From positions 62,001 to 126,000 of the forward strand of contig NZ_AHBZ03000017.1 in the NCBI RefSeq assembly GCF_000238375.3: a stretch of 64,000 nucleotides of DNA. Direction: 5' to 3'. This document shows positions 16,059-24,562 of this stretch, piece after piece. The first letter of the stretch is position 1; every line of letters begins with the position of its first letter. A program made the position numbers and the translations under genes. The notes under the pieces are model-generated. The model had not been told where the DNA came from. It worked only from the letters and a program-made list of their open reading frames with translations, and ran no database searches. The DNA is from Pseudoalteromonas citrea. Its GTDB lineage: Bacteria; Pseudomonadota; Gammaproteobacteria; Enterobacterales; Alteromonadaceae.

Positions 16059-16769
16059 TTATGCTCCTTGTGGTATTTGCTTAACTATTTTTGCAGGGTT
16101 TCCGGCAGCAATGGTATAGCTTGGCACATCTTTTGTTACCACACTTCCCGCACCAATAATGGCACCCTCTCCTATTGTTACGCCTGCAAGTACCGTAACA
16201 CCAGTGCCAAGCCATGCGCCTTTTTGAATAATAATAGCCCCTATTTGTGATTCATCGTCAGGTAGCCCTTTCGCACGTGCGTCACTATCAATCGGGTGCC
16301 CAGGAAATCCAGCTAAAAATACCCTTCCTGCCAGCCTTACGTCATCATGTAGCTCAATGCTAGTACCAACAGAAAATGCATTCTGCCATCCTACATCCAC
16401 GTTATTACCAATTAACAACTTAGCTCTGCGTGACTCGCTGTACCTGCCACAGAATGTACTGATCCCTGACATACGAACATTATCGCCGAGTTCAATATCA
16501 AGTGGCCCCAAGATTTGTGGCAAACCACTATATAAGCAAAGTTGTTTTTTACTTCCTTTTACCTGACTTTTAAGAAGCGGTGTGTAATAAAATATTCTTA
16601 GCACTTCACTGGCCACAAACAAAACCAGATGATGCAACTTGAATAAACAATGATGTAACACGGGTATGACTATCATTTGCGGATTGCGAATTCGTTTGGC
16701 CAATTTAAATAGCTGCTTAGCAACTGCATTATCGCTATTCTTAAGCCATGCTTTTAGTGCTATTACCAT
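16059..16769 (-). CDS. sypM: SypM-like hexapeptide-repeat acyltransferase
   Basis: 236 residues. The middle and C-terminal parts form a left-handed beta-helix with hexapeptide repeats ([35 protein letters not shown]), ending in the [12 protein letters not shown] motif usual for O-acetyltransferases of the LacA/CysE group. The N-terminal 60 residues include a hydrophobic stretch. It would acetylate a sugar of the exopolysaccharide using acetyl-CoA. The start overlaps the end of the ligase/polymerase gene by 29 bases; AAGGAA lies 8 bases before the ATG. Confidence 0.88.
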   Translation of the reverse strand: MVIALKAWLKNSDNAVAKQLFKLAKRIRNPQMIVIPVLHHCLFKLHHLVLFVASEVLRIFYYTPLLKSQVKGSKKQLCLYSGLPQILGPLDIELGDNVRMSGISTFCGRYSESRRAKLLIGNNVDVGWQNAFSVGTSIELHDDVRLAGRVFLAGFPGHPIDSDARAKGLPDDESQIGAIIIQKGAWLGTGVTVLAGVTIGEGAIIGAGSVVTKDVPSYTIAAGNPAKIVKQIPQGA

Positions 16770-18126
16770 AATTGCGTTCCTTATTATGATCAGTTGCCAA
16801 CTTTTCCAATGCTATAGTTAATGACAAAATAATATACAGAGGCCATGTAAATGCTTGAGTCAAAAAGGTGCCCGATACCATAAACCCAATCAACCCAGCT
16901 TTTAAAGCATAGGCATTAATAGCTACTTTTGGATCGTAGTTGACTTCATTTGTACGAATTGTTCTGTTTAAACTGCGATATATTCCGACAATCACGGTAA
17001 GAAAAACCATCAAACCAACAAACCCCGTCTCACCCAGAACTTGAAACCACGTGCTATGTACAGCATGGTTCTTTCCATCCCAGTGGGGGCTATAAAAGAA
17101 ATAATTTGAATAAAAGTTATTTACCCCCACACCAGTCAATGGGTTGCTGAGCGCCATATTAATCGCAGCCTGCCATGCATATATTCGCCCCATTGCCGAG
17201 GCATCAACCCCATCTTCTGCGGAGCCACCGCTTTGTCTGTCAGTGATCCCCGCGAATATCACCATGGCCAACATACCTACTGCACCTATGGCACCGACAA
17301 TTATCGGGTTCTTAACTTTTTGATACACAAAGAAACTTAAAACAGCGGCTATTCCTAATAAACCACCACGGCTTTGTGTCGCGATCACACCGCTGATCAC
17401 TAAAAACAACCCAATACCAGCCAAGGCCCTACGTAATTTATGGCCATTACTATCAAATAATTCTGCAGCTAAAAATGACACAGGAAACATTAAAACGAGC
17501 GATAGATCATTAGGGTCACCGAGCTGGGAGCGTATATCTCGAGAAATAGTGACACGCGTGCCTTCAACCAGCCCAATTCCGTTGGCTTTATTATGTAAAG
17601 CCACCAAAGCAATCGATACACCCGAACACATAATGCCAATGCGAACTAAGTTAAAATGGGGTAGAGTCGTCATCCACCAACTTATTGCAAATACCATGAT
17701 AAATACTTTGGTAAGAATACCCGACCAATAATCAATGGCTAAACCGCGGTTAGACGCAGCAAAAACACATATAGTTAACCAAATAAACAATGCAAAAAAT
17801 AAAATATGACAAGAATTCCAATGAGGTTTCAATTGTTTAGTAATAAACAAGTGCCAGAAAATCCCCAATAACGAAGCAAGTGCCAACAATTTGGGAATTT
17901 TAAATGGCATTAATACAGGGAAGGCTTCATGCAGCCTAAAGTAGCTAAAGAGAATAAACAAAATTACAAATGCAGTGCTAACTCGCACCGCTGTAAATGC
18001 AGCAAATGGCATGATGATAATTGCGAAAGCGGCAATTGGCCCTACAACCTTATAAAGGGCTAGCACTAATAAGGTTGCGAGTGCGCCACTGAGTAATAAT
18101 TGATTCTTTTTGACCCACTCAGACAT
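16741..18126 (-). CDS. sypL: SypL-like O-antigen ligase/polymerase family membrane protein
   Basis: 461 residues with ten or more membrane helices. The Wzy_C/WaaL signature loop is visible near residues 335-380 ([12 protein letters not shown], then [19 protein letters not shown]), including the His and the GETG motif of the family. It probably polymerises or ligates repeat units on the periplasmic side. GGAG sits 5 bases before the ATG. The start overlaps the flippase gene by 8 bases and the end overlaps the acyltransferase gene by 29, which shows a compact operon. Confidence 0.88.
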   Translation of the reverse strand: MSEWVKKNQLLLSGALATLLVLALYKVVGPIAAFAIIIMPFAAFTAVRVSTAFVILFILFSYFRLHEAFPVLMPFKIPKLLALASLLGIFWHLFITKQLKPHWNSCHILFFALFIWLTICVFAASNRGLAIDYWSGILTKVFIMVFAISWWMTTLPHFNLVRIGIMCSGVSIALVALHNKANGIGLVEGTRVTISRDIRSQLGDPNDLSLVLMFPVSFLAAELFDSNGHKLRRALAGIGLFLVISGVIATQSRGGLLGIAAVLSFFVYQKVKNPIIVGAIGAVGMLAMVIFAGITDRQSGGSAEDGVDASAMGRIYAWQAAINMALSNPLTGVGVNNFYSNYFFYSPHWDGKNHAVHSTWFQVLGETGFVGLMVFLTVIVGIYRSLNRTIRTNEVNYDPKVAINAYALKAGLIGFMVSGTFLTQAFTWPLYIILSLTIALEKLATDHNKERNYGNSTKSMA

Positions 18127-19528
18127 AGACTCTCCTTTTTGGGAGTGACCTGAGCCCTTGCAATACTTCTCGACGATATACCCGGCCTAAATTACAAAGC
18201 AATAACACGACCACCGAGCTTTGTATGAAATACATATAACTTGGCTGAACATAAGCAATTATAGATATGGTGATTAAACTCGCCCATGGAATGTACAAAA
18301 CATGGTAATCATAGGTAATATGTTCTAGCCGCTGACTGACAAACACGAATGCTAATGAACGGAGAAACTGGACAACCATTAAGGATATAATCACACCGTC
18401 AATCTGATAGGCAGGGATGCTATAATAAAACGCGCTAATAATTAACACCGCACTCCCCCCATTGATATAGCTCACCCAAACACCATTTATATACTTATAA
18501 CAAGCGATATTTAAAACATCACTATGGTGGCGAAAAACAACGACGAGTATCAACGCTATCAGCCATATGTCATTACCATGGTAACTGCTGGGCAATGCAA
18601 TATTAAAGAGGATTGGCGCTACTACCATCATCACTGCGCACAATAAAAGGCCCATATTTAAACTACGTAGTGCTTTATAACCATACTGCGCTGGAGTATT
18701 CGCCAGCACATCAAAGCGCTTCGCAAACCACCACATTCTTACTGGTTCAAATGTAAAGGATGTCATTAAAGCAAATTGAGCTGCTACAAAGTAAACCGCT
18801 AACGCACTCTCCCCTTCCTGTGCCACAATAAACCAATTTTCAGCGCCATTAGATGCGTACAAACTTAATGAAGATACTAAAATAGACAATAAAAATAGAC
18901 CATGGCGACCACTGAGTTGCCTTTTATAGGTTATTACGTTGGTTATAGTTGGTATTAATAAAAATAAAGAAACAAAAAGGATTAAAACAGCTGTTGCTGC
19001 GCCAGAAAGCATAACCCCAGATACACCAAAACCTGTTAACAGTAACGAAATACTTAACGTTGTTTGTAACAACCCATGCGTTACCGCCAAATAGCAATAG
19101 TGTTTAGCGTTATCCGTCAAACGATAATAGCTGTAAGGTATGGCTAGTACTGATGATGCGAATAAGTTAATGCTTAACAAGCGCAGGTTTAACGCCGATA
19201 CATCGCTAGGCAACATACTAATGAGTTGGTTTGTGAATAAAAAAACAATAATTAAAAATGTAAAACAAATGGCAAGACTCACAGCCAAACAATCTCTGAA
19301 AAAAGCGGCTCTATCTACCTCATTATCAAAATGTTGCCGAAATAGTAACTCAGGTAAACCGAGACTAAGTAACAATGAACATATAGCAGAAATAGAGACC
19401 AAGAAGTTAAGGCCTCCGTACTCATCTTGTGATAATACGCGCGTCGCAATGGGCAGCATTAAAAAGCCAAGCCCTTTCAAAACCAATATCGCTACACCAT
19501 AATATGCTACTTGTTTAAGCCCGCCCAT
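18119..19528 (-). CDS. sypK: SypK-like Wzx-type polysaccharide flippase
   Basis: 469 residues with about 12-14 membrane helices and the N-terminal pattern ILVLKGLGFLMLPIATRVLSQDEYG typical of the polysaccharide transport (MOP) family. It would move lipid-linked repeat units to the periplasmic face. The ATG at 19528 is chosen; a GTG one codon upstream shares the same AAGGA site. It starts 30 bases after the sypJ-like stop and overlaps sypL by 8 bases. Confidence 0.88.
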   Translation of the reverse strand: MGGLKQVAYYGVAILVLKGLGFLMLPIATRVLSQDEYGGLNFLVSISAICSLLLSLGLPELLFRQHFDNEVDRAAFFRDCLAVSLAICFTFLIIVFLFTNQLISMLPSDVSALNLRLLSINLFASSVLAIPYSYYRLTDNAKHYCYLAVTHGLLQTTLSISLLLTGFGVSGVMLSGAATAVLILFVSLFLLIPTITNVITYKRQLSGRHGLFLLSILVSSLSLYASNGAENWFIVAQEGESALAVYFVAAQFALMTSFTFEPVRMWWFAKRFDVLANTPAQYGYKALRSLNMGLLLCAVMMVVAPILFNIALPSSYHGNDIWLIALILVVVFRHHSDVLNIACYKYINGVWVSYINGGSAVLIISAFYYSIPAYQIDGVIISLMVVQFLRSLAFVFVSQRLEHITYDYHVLYIPWASLITISIIAYVQPSYMYFIQSSVVVLLLCNLGRVYRREVLQGLRSLPKRRVYV

Positions 19529-19558
19529 CACTGAGTCCTTGTACGTTCACTCGAAAGT

Positions 19559-20710
19559 TTATAATGCTTGCACCCAGCTAGATAGCTTCTCGGCTTGCAC
19601 TTTTGCATTAAAATGTTTGGCAACAAAACGCTTACCGTTTTGTCCCATACTAAAGCGTTGATATGGTGAAAAGTCACAAAATTGTGAAAGCATTCTTGTT
19701 AAATCCATAATATCTGACGGCTTACACTTCATACCCACTTTCTGATTTACAATTTCTTTCGCGCCCATAAGTTCAGTGGTTAGTACAGCAATACCAGAGC
19801 CCATAGCTTCTTTAAGCACTAACGGACCCGTATCTCTGTCTCCATTTCTTGCTATGCAAAACGGTGCTACCAACGCAGAGTAATTTTTCGTATTGTCAGC
19901 TATCCATGTTGGAGGCTTTCGCCCAAGAAAGTTAACGTGCTCTTTAATCCCTAAGGCTTCAACCATAAATTTAAGGTCGTTCATAAGTGGGCCATCACCA
20001 ACAATATCTAAGCTGATCTGATGCGTAAGTAACGTGTTTTTCAATGCCGGCATTAGAAAGTGTAGTCCCTTTTTTTCAACTAAACGGCCAATAAAAAGTA
20101 ATTTCACGTCACTATAGGCTCCTGCTGGTGCTTGGTTAAAGCGCTCAAGGTTAATACCGCAATGCAGTAACTTTACTTTACTGTGCGTGTGGCGGCTAAA
20201 TTGATTAGCCATATCCTGACAAACAGCGACGGAGAAGTCACATAAGGAGAGTTTTTGAGGGATATCAGATTGATTTACATAGACATCATGCCCGTGGCCA
20301 ATAGACGAAACGGTTATATTGGCTAATTTAGCACCAACGATGCCATAAGCTAAAGAACCATGCATAAAATGACAATGTAAGTGCCCAATATTTTTTTGTT
20401 TGATTATGTTCGCAATGCTGTAACCATAAGCCACCAGTGAAGAGGTCGAAATCGATTTCATTTTCGTTGCCGACATGACCCCTCTCACTAACTTTGGAAT
20501 GTTAAATATGCTTAGGGCCAATTCAGAAGTAGTCGGTTTCGCTACCACCGTTACATTAACTTCATGGCTGAGTGCTGGAGATTCGCCCATTTTTTCGAAA
20601 GTAATTACAGTTACTTGGTGACCGCTCGCTACCAGTGCATTAATTTCTGTGACCACAAAAGTCTCTGAAGCAACTGGGAAGCTAGGAACTAAAATACCGA
20701 TATGTTTCAT
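19559..20710 (-). CDS. sypJ: SypJ-like GT4 glycosyltransferase
   Basis: 383 residues from the ATG at 20710, which follows GGAG; the extra 15 residues of the longer frame have no ribosome site. The protein shows IGILVPSFPVASETFVVTEI, HLHCHFMHGSLAYG, the donor-domain start LLFIGRLVEKKGLHFLMPAL and DTGPLVLKEAMGSGIAVLTT. It resembles colanic-acid-type WcaL/AmsK glycosyltransferases. It is the first gene of the J-K-L-M-N-O-P-QR run and has a sigma54-type promoter candidate 34 bases upstream. A divergent glycosyltransferase starts 212 bases away. Confidence 0.88.
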   Translation of the reverse strand: MKHIGILVPSFPVASETFVVTEINALVASGHQVTVITFEKMGESPALSHEVNVTVVAKPTTSELALSIFNIPKLVRGVMSATKMKSISTSSLVAYGYSIANIIKQKNIGHLHCHFMHGSLAYGIVGAKLANITVSSIGHGHDVYVNQSDIPQKLSLCDFSVAVCQDMANQFSRHTHSKVKLLHCGINLERFNQAPAGAYSDVKLLFIGRLVEKKGLHFLMPALKNTLLTHQISLDIVGDGPLMNDLKFMVEALGIKEHVNFLGRKPPTWIADNTKNYSALVAPFCIARNGDRDTGPLVLKEAMGSGIAVLTTELMGAKEIVNQKVGMKCKPSDIMDLTRMLSQFCDFSPYQRFSMGQNGKRFVAKHFNAKVQAEKLSSWVQAL

Positions 20711-20743
20711 AATGTGCACTCCTGCGTGATGATATTTAATATA

Positions 20744-20759
20744 CGCAAGTGCCATGCCG
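20744..20759 (-). promoter_or_regulatory. candidate sigma54 promoter for sypJ
   Basis: Minus-strand CGGCAT-N5-TTGCG keeps the GG and TTGC core of a sigma54 promoter at exact spacing. The predicted start is about 23 bases before the sypJ ATG. The palindrome at 20810-20822 lies 50 bases upstream. Confidence 0.6.
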
Positions 20760-20809
20760 ACTAAAATTCATAGAATACGGGCTGTAGTTCAATCGTTTTG
20801 CAATCAAAT

Positions 20810-20822
20810 TTGCATAATGCAA
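20810..20822. promoter_or_regulatory. TTGCA-N3-TGCAA palindrome midway between two sigma54 candidates
   Basis: TTGCATAATGCAA is a perfect copy of the palindrome. It stands 50 bases from the sypJ sigma54 candidate on one side and 51 bases from the plus-strand candidate on the other, so one activator site could serve both divergent promoters. Extra TTGCAATC-like half sites flank it. Confidence 0.6.
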
Positions 20823-20873
20823 TGCAATCAAAGAATTCTTTGGTACAGAACGCCATATGCAGCACAAAAAAGT

Positions 20874-20889
20874 TGGCGTTGTAATTGCG
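20874..20889 (+). promoter_or_regulatory. candidate sigma54 promoter for the plus-strand GT2 gene
   Basis: TGGCGT-N5-TTGCG matches TGGCAC-N5-TTGCW at the GG, C, TTGC and spacing positions. It would start transcription about 23 bases before the ATG at 20923, mirroring the sypJ side. Confidence 0.62.
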
Positions 20890-20922
20890 TAGTTCAAAGG
20901 ACGAAACAATGGAGTGCACATT

Positions 20923-21843
20923 ATGAAACCAGACGTCTCAGTCATCATCCCAAATTACAATTGCAAAGCATATATTTGGAAAGCCCTAGCTAGTGTCCTA
21001 AAACAGTCGAACGTAGACATCGAAATTATCGTGGTCGATGATGGTTCTAGTGATGGAAGCGTTGAATGGTTAGAAAAGGCTCAGCAAACTTACAAACAAT
21101 TAGTGCTCATCAAACAAGAGCAACGTGGTGTTGTCGTCGCTCGTAATAATGCCATCACGCAGGCAAAAGCCGACCATATCGCTTTTTTAGATGCAGATGA
21201 CTATTGGAGCGAAGATAAACTTTCCAATCAGCTAGCATTTATGAAATCACATCCAAATTGCACGTTGAGCTTTACAAATTACATGCATGTAGACGAGCAG
21301 TATCAGAAAATCATAGATTGCTTTTCATATTGGCCAGAGTTTTATAACAAAACTCTTCAAGGGTCTAATCACTATCAACTATTGAACAAAAGCCAAGATC
21401 TCTTGCTTTACGCTAATGTAGTTGGAACATCAACTGTAATGGTCGATAAAGCTGCCATAATCGATATTGCATGTTTTGACAGAAAGTTAAAAAGTGCAAG
21501 TGATTGGGACTGTTGGCTAAAATTAGCATCTAAGGGCGAAGTTGCGTACACTTACCAATGTGCAATGGATTATTTGATGCGTTCCGATTCTATTACATCC
21601 AATAGAATAAAGCGAATAGACGCTATGAAGTTGATTTTAAATCGTTTTATACATAATAACAAAGTTAGCTGGCTAACCCAGTTAAAAGCGGGAGCACGGC
21701 TAAATGAATGTTACGGTGAATACCATAGAGAAATGGGGCAAAAAATACCAGCTTTGATCAGTGCAACCAAAGCTTTTATGCTTTACCCTCATAAACGTAA
21801 CTTAAGACATTTATTGCATGACCTAAAGAATTTAACCGCATAA
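20923..21843 (+). CDS. GT2-family glycosyltransferase
   Basis: 306 residues, GT-A fold. It shows VSVIIPNYNCKAYIWKAL, the IIVVDDGSSDGSVEWL nucleotide-binding segment, RNNAITQAKADHIAFLDADD with the DxD metal motif, and ASDWDCWLKLA. The ATG at 20923 is chosen over the GTG at 20914 because GGAG sits at 20911-20914. It is divergent from sypJ and followed after 13 bases by a receiver-only protein gene. It may correspond to SypH or SypI of V. fischeri; the sugar is unknown. Confidence 0.9.
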   Translation: MKPDVSVIIPNYNCKAYIWKALASVLKQSNVDIEIIVVDDGSSDGSVEWLEKAQQTYKQLVLIKQEQRGVVVARNNAITQAKADHIAFLDADDYWSEDKLSNQLAFMKSHPNCTLSFTNYMHVDEQYQKIIDCFSYWPEFYNKTLQGSNHYQLLNKSQDLLLYANVVGTSTVMVDKAAIIDIACFDRKLKSASDWDCWLKLASKGEVAYTYQCAMDYLMRSDSITSNRIKRIDAMKLILNRFIHNNKVSWLTQLKAGARLNECYGEYHREMGQKIPALISATKAFMLYPHKRNLRHLLHDLKNLTA

Positions 21844-21856
21844 ATAGGAATTGGCT

Positions 21857-22264
21857 ATGCATTCAATTTTAATAATAGACGACGAAGAAGCTGTACTTAG
21901 AGCGCTTGGGCGTTTATTCAATAGAGAGTATCAGGTTGAGCAACATAACGACCCGCTAACAGCGGTATCAAGTATGGAGCATAAGAGTTTTGACCTAATT
22001 ATCTCAGATATACGTATGCCAAACATGGATGGATTTGCTGTTTTAAGACACTTTCAATCACTACACCCAGATGCTGGGCGTATTTTAGTTAGTGGTTACG
22101 CCGACATTGAGGATTGTCAGAAAGCCGTTCGTGATGGCCTTGCCCACATGATTGTATCTAAACCGTGGGATAATTTTGAACTTAAATCTGTGGTTAAACT
22201 TGTTTTAGAAAATAGTGAACTTAAGAAGCAAAATAGAGAGCTTCTCTCAAAATTAAAAACTTAA
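21857..22264 (+). CDS. single-domain response regulator (receiver only)
   Basis: 135 residues. The receiver domain has D8-D9, phospho-acceptor D51 in LIISDIRMPNMDG, and the VSK switch lysine region (MIVSKPWD), like receivers found in RpfG-type proteins, followed by a short coiled-coil tail. There is no output domain, so it probably acts by protein contact or as a phosphate relay or sink. The ATG at 21857 follows AGGAA; the TTG at 21851 is rejected. It shares the GT2 gene's promoter and overlaps the convergent gene at 22253 by 12 bases. Confidence 0.85.
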   Translation: MHSILIIDDEEAVLRALGRLFNREYQVEQHNDPLTAVSSMEHKSFDLIISDIRMPNMDGFAVLRHFQSLHPDAGRILVSGYADIEDCQKAVRDGLAHMIVSKPWDNFELKSVVKLVLENSELKKQNRELLSKLKT

Positions 22265-23161
22265 AGTGTGCTCTAACAATAGATGGTCACTGCCTACAAA
22301 AGGTGTGACCTGTAATGTATGAATATTCATCTCTGGGCTTGTAACACAATGATCTATCGGTAGCCCTATAAGCGCACTTGGCCCTCTTTGAGTTGCAACC
22401 CAACTGTGGTAATGCCCAAACGCTTTATAACACCACTTTCCTTTATTGATAGCAATGTAATTTGACCAAGGCACAGTATTTAAATCCCCGACCACTAACC
22501 AAGGTCCTTCTATATCATTTAACAACAAAGATATCTGCTCTAGTACTATATTTCGCCTATGCCATAGCGCCGGTGTTCTGGGTGATGGAGGGTGAACGGC
22601 GACAACATTTAATATTTTTTGATTAACTAAGAGTTTTAAATGTACATAGCCCGCCTTAGGGCTTTCAATATGAACAACCTGCCGATAAACAATAGGATGC
22701 TTTGATACAATCGCTATCCCCATTGGAAAGCCTTCGATTTCATTATATCCGAATCGAGCAAACTTGGGTTTTACCGCTGCAAACATTTCTCTGTGTTTAT
22801 CTGAGAATTCAAATAACACCAATAGATCCCAAGTTTCTTTATTAAAACTTGCTAGGTGTTGTTCTATCTTACTATTTGAATACCGTAAGTTAATTTGCTT
22901 TGTATGAAGCTCATTTGCTTTTTTATCTAAATCAAACGAAGGCTGTGGAATAAAATGCATAAAGGTCACAAACAAGCTTATCGTTATTGTTAACAACCCA
23001 AAAGCTCTACTTTTAATAAATATTAGCAATGCCAAGCACAAAGACCCAAGTAAAAGCTGCCCTCTTAAGCTATGTACTATGTCACTAATGTAACCATGAT
23101 CAAAAATACCATAAGCTAACAGCAGTAAGACTACATAGCCAAACCCCAAAATATAATTCAT
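22253..23161 (-). CDS. membrane-anchored endonuclease/exonuclease/phosphatase-family protein
   Basis: 302 residues. Three N-terminal membrane helices (about residues 5-70) are followed by an EEP-fold domain with VAVHPPSPRTPALWHRRN, WLVVGDLNTVPWSNY and the closing GSDHLLLEHTL motif (catalytic Asp-His). The catalytic domain is probably on the periplasmic side. EEP members act on nucleic acids, phospholipids or phosphoinositides; the substrate here is unknown. It is not linked in an operon to either side. A 19-bp inverted repeat lies 100 bases upstream. Confidence 0.82.
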   Translation of the reverse strand: MNYILGFGYVVLLLLAYGIFDHGYISDIVHSLRGQLLLGSLCLALLIFIKSRAFGLLTITISLFVTFMHFIPQPSFDLDKKANELHTKQINLRYSNSKIEQHLASFNKETWDLLVLFEFSDKHREMFAAVKPKFARFGYNEIEGFPMGIAIVSKHPIVYRQVVHIESPKAGYVHLKLLVNQKILNVVAVHPPSPRTPALWHRRNIVLEQISLLLNDIEGPWLVVGDLNTVPWSNYIAINKGKWCYKAFGHYHSWVATQRGPSALIGLPIDHCVTSPEMNIHTLQVTPFVGSDHLLLEHTLSF

Positions 23162-23261
23162 AAAATTTCCCCTTCTTCGTTAATGAATAGCTTTAAAGTC
23201 GAAGGGTTGCAACTATTGTTAAGAGTTAATATAAAGCCTCTTTGTATGATGTGTTCTTTTT

Positions 23262-23303
23262 ATTACAGAGTTAAACAAAATAATTTTTGTTTAACTCTGT
23301 AAT
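23262..23303. terminator. 19-bp perfect A+T-rich inverted repeat after the thioesterase gene
   Basis: Arms ATTACAGAGTTAAACAAAA (23262-23280) and its complement (23285-23303) are perfect with a 4-base loop, 3 bases beyond the thioesterase stop. The stem is strong but A+T-rich and has no clear T-run after it on the minus strand, so it may instead stabilise the mRNA end or bind a protein. Confidence 0.5.
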
Positions 23304-23306
23304 TGT

Positions 23307-23738
23307 TTACTTAAAGCCGTGCAGCATTTTATCGCATACAACAGGGGTCGGTCTGTGATTATCATCCACAGCAACAAATGTAAAGCTGCCGGAAATAGCC
23401 AAGTGTTTGTCGTCCTTATGCATTCTTTCTAGGTAAATTTTAACTTCGACTTTTAAGCTCGTATTCCCTACATGTACCACTTTTGAAACTAATTCAGCAA
23501 ACGTCCCAGCAGGAATTGCCTCCTTAAAGTCAACTCGGTCAGATGAGATCGTAACCAATGGCTTTCTACAGAAACGTGTTGCAGCTATAAATGCTGCCTC
23601 ATCCATCCAAGCTAATGCGTCACCACCAAAAAGTGTATTGTGATGATTAGTTCGACCAGGAAACACAGTCTTAGTGATAGAAGTTACAGACTCATCTATT
23701 CGTTTTGCAATTACGTCATCTTTATTTATATCGGTCAT
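23307..23738 (-). CDS. hotdog-fold acyl-CoA thioesterase
   Basis: 143 residues forming one hotdog domain. The segment NTLFGGDALAWMDEAAFIAA carries the helix and the catalytic-type Asp of the YciA/BFIT acyl-CoA hydrolase group, and VDFKEAIPAGTFAELVSKV follows. It would release free fatty acids from acyl-CoA in the cytoplasm; chain-length preference cannot be told. Its start overlaps the M23 gene by 4 bases, so it is the last gene of a three-gene run. Confidence 0.88.
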   Translation of the reverse strand: MTDINKDDVIAKRIDESVTSITKTVFPGRTNHHNTLFGGDALAWMDEAAFIAATRFCRKPLVTISSDRVDFKEAIPAGTFAELVSKVVHVGNTSLKVEVKIYLERMHKDDKHLAISGSFTFVAVDDNHRPTPVVCDKMLHGFK

Positions 23739-24562
23739 TTTTTACTACTTTTGTTCGCCAATGTATCGTTCATTAATAATTGTGGATCTAATCGTTCACC
23801 AAACCAGTTAAAGCGCCAATCTAGATGAGGGCCAGTCACGCGCCCTGTTGCACCGATATCCGCAAAATGCTCTCCAACCTTGAGCTTGTCCCCCACTTTT
23901 ACATGCACTTTATTCAAGTGTATATAGGTAGACGAAATACCATGGCCGTGATCAATAATTACGGTACCGCCACTGTAATATAAGTCATCTTGCGAAAACA
24001 CCACTTGCCCACTTAAAGGCGCCCACACAGGGGTTCCCGTTTTATTCGCTATATCTAATCCATAGTGTGGATTACGTGGTTTGCCGTTAAAGAACCGCTG
24101 ACTGCCATACACACCTGAAATACGACCTTTAGCAGGCTTAAGGACTGGGTCTAAAAAGTATGTTAAATTTGAGCTTGTTGCTCTGGCTGCCCTAACCGCT
24201 TTAGCTTCGGTTCTGATCCGTTTAAGGACTGAATCTGGTGGTGTAACATATTTTTTTGCGACCCCCGTGATCCTGTCAATATCGTATGTTCGACTCGTTA
24301 TAACTAAATTTGTTGATTCAGATTGACCATTATTCGTCACCCAAGTAAGTGAGTGTTTCGATTTAGCATCACGACCAAAGCCAAAAACAAACTGACCATC
24401 ATCAGTCAGTTTTAGCGGTTTATCGTTAAAACTGACTGACTTGGCATCTTCAATTTTACCAACAACCATGCCACCTTGAGTCAGGTTCCCCGTTAACTCT
24501 AGGGCCTGAGTTGAATAGGTGCCGATCAAAGCTGTAATCAATAACCACCCATGTTTAAGCAT
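23735..24562 (-). CDS. secreted M23/LytM-fold peptidase-like protein
   Basis: 275 residues with a signal peptide (about 1-20) and a C-terminal LytM domain (about 140-265): HYGLDIANKTG provides His and Asp ligands, then VIIDHGHGISSTYIHLNK. In the final motif, usually HxH, the sequence reads TGPHLDWRF, so Asp replaces the second His, normally a zinc ligand. The protein may cut peptidoglycan cross-links with an altered metal site, or act as a non-catalytic amidase activator. It overlaps the PTPS-like gene by 8 bases and the thioesterase gene by 4. Confidence 0.85.
   Translation of the reverse strand: MLKHGWLLITALIGTYSTQALELTGNLTQGGMVVGKIEDAKSVSFNDKPLKLTDDGQFVFGFGRDAKSKHSLTWVTNNGQSESTNLVITSRTYDIDRITGVAKKYVTPPDSVLKRIRTEAKAVRAARATSSNLTYFLDPVLKPAKGRISGVYGSQRFFNGKPRNPHYGLDIANKTGTPVWAPLSGQVVFSQDDLYYSGGTVIIDHGHGISSTYIHLNKVHVKVGDKLKVGEHFADIGATGRVTGPHLDWRFNWFGERLDPQLLMNDTLANKSSKK

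Larger units (their letters stand above)
20704..20929. repeat. 19-bp perfect inverted repeat at two divergent translation starts
   Basis: GGAGTGCACATTATGAAAC occurs on the plus strand at 20911-20929 and, in reverse complement, at 20704-20722. Each copy covers the Shine-Dalgarno site, the start codon and the second codon of one of two divergent genes. Identity stops at the copy edges. Confidence 0.9.

Noticed and set aside
16676-16692. Palindrome-like TTGCGGATTGCGAA inside the sypM gene
   Set aside because: It differs from the consensus in both half sites and is coding; an internal sypM promoter site is possible but not supported.
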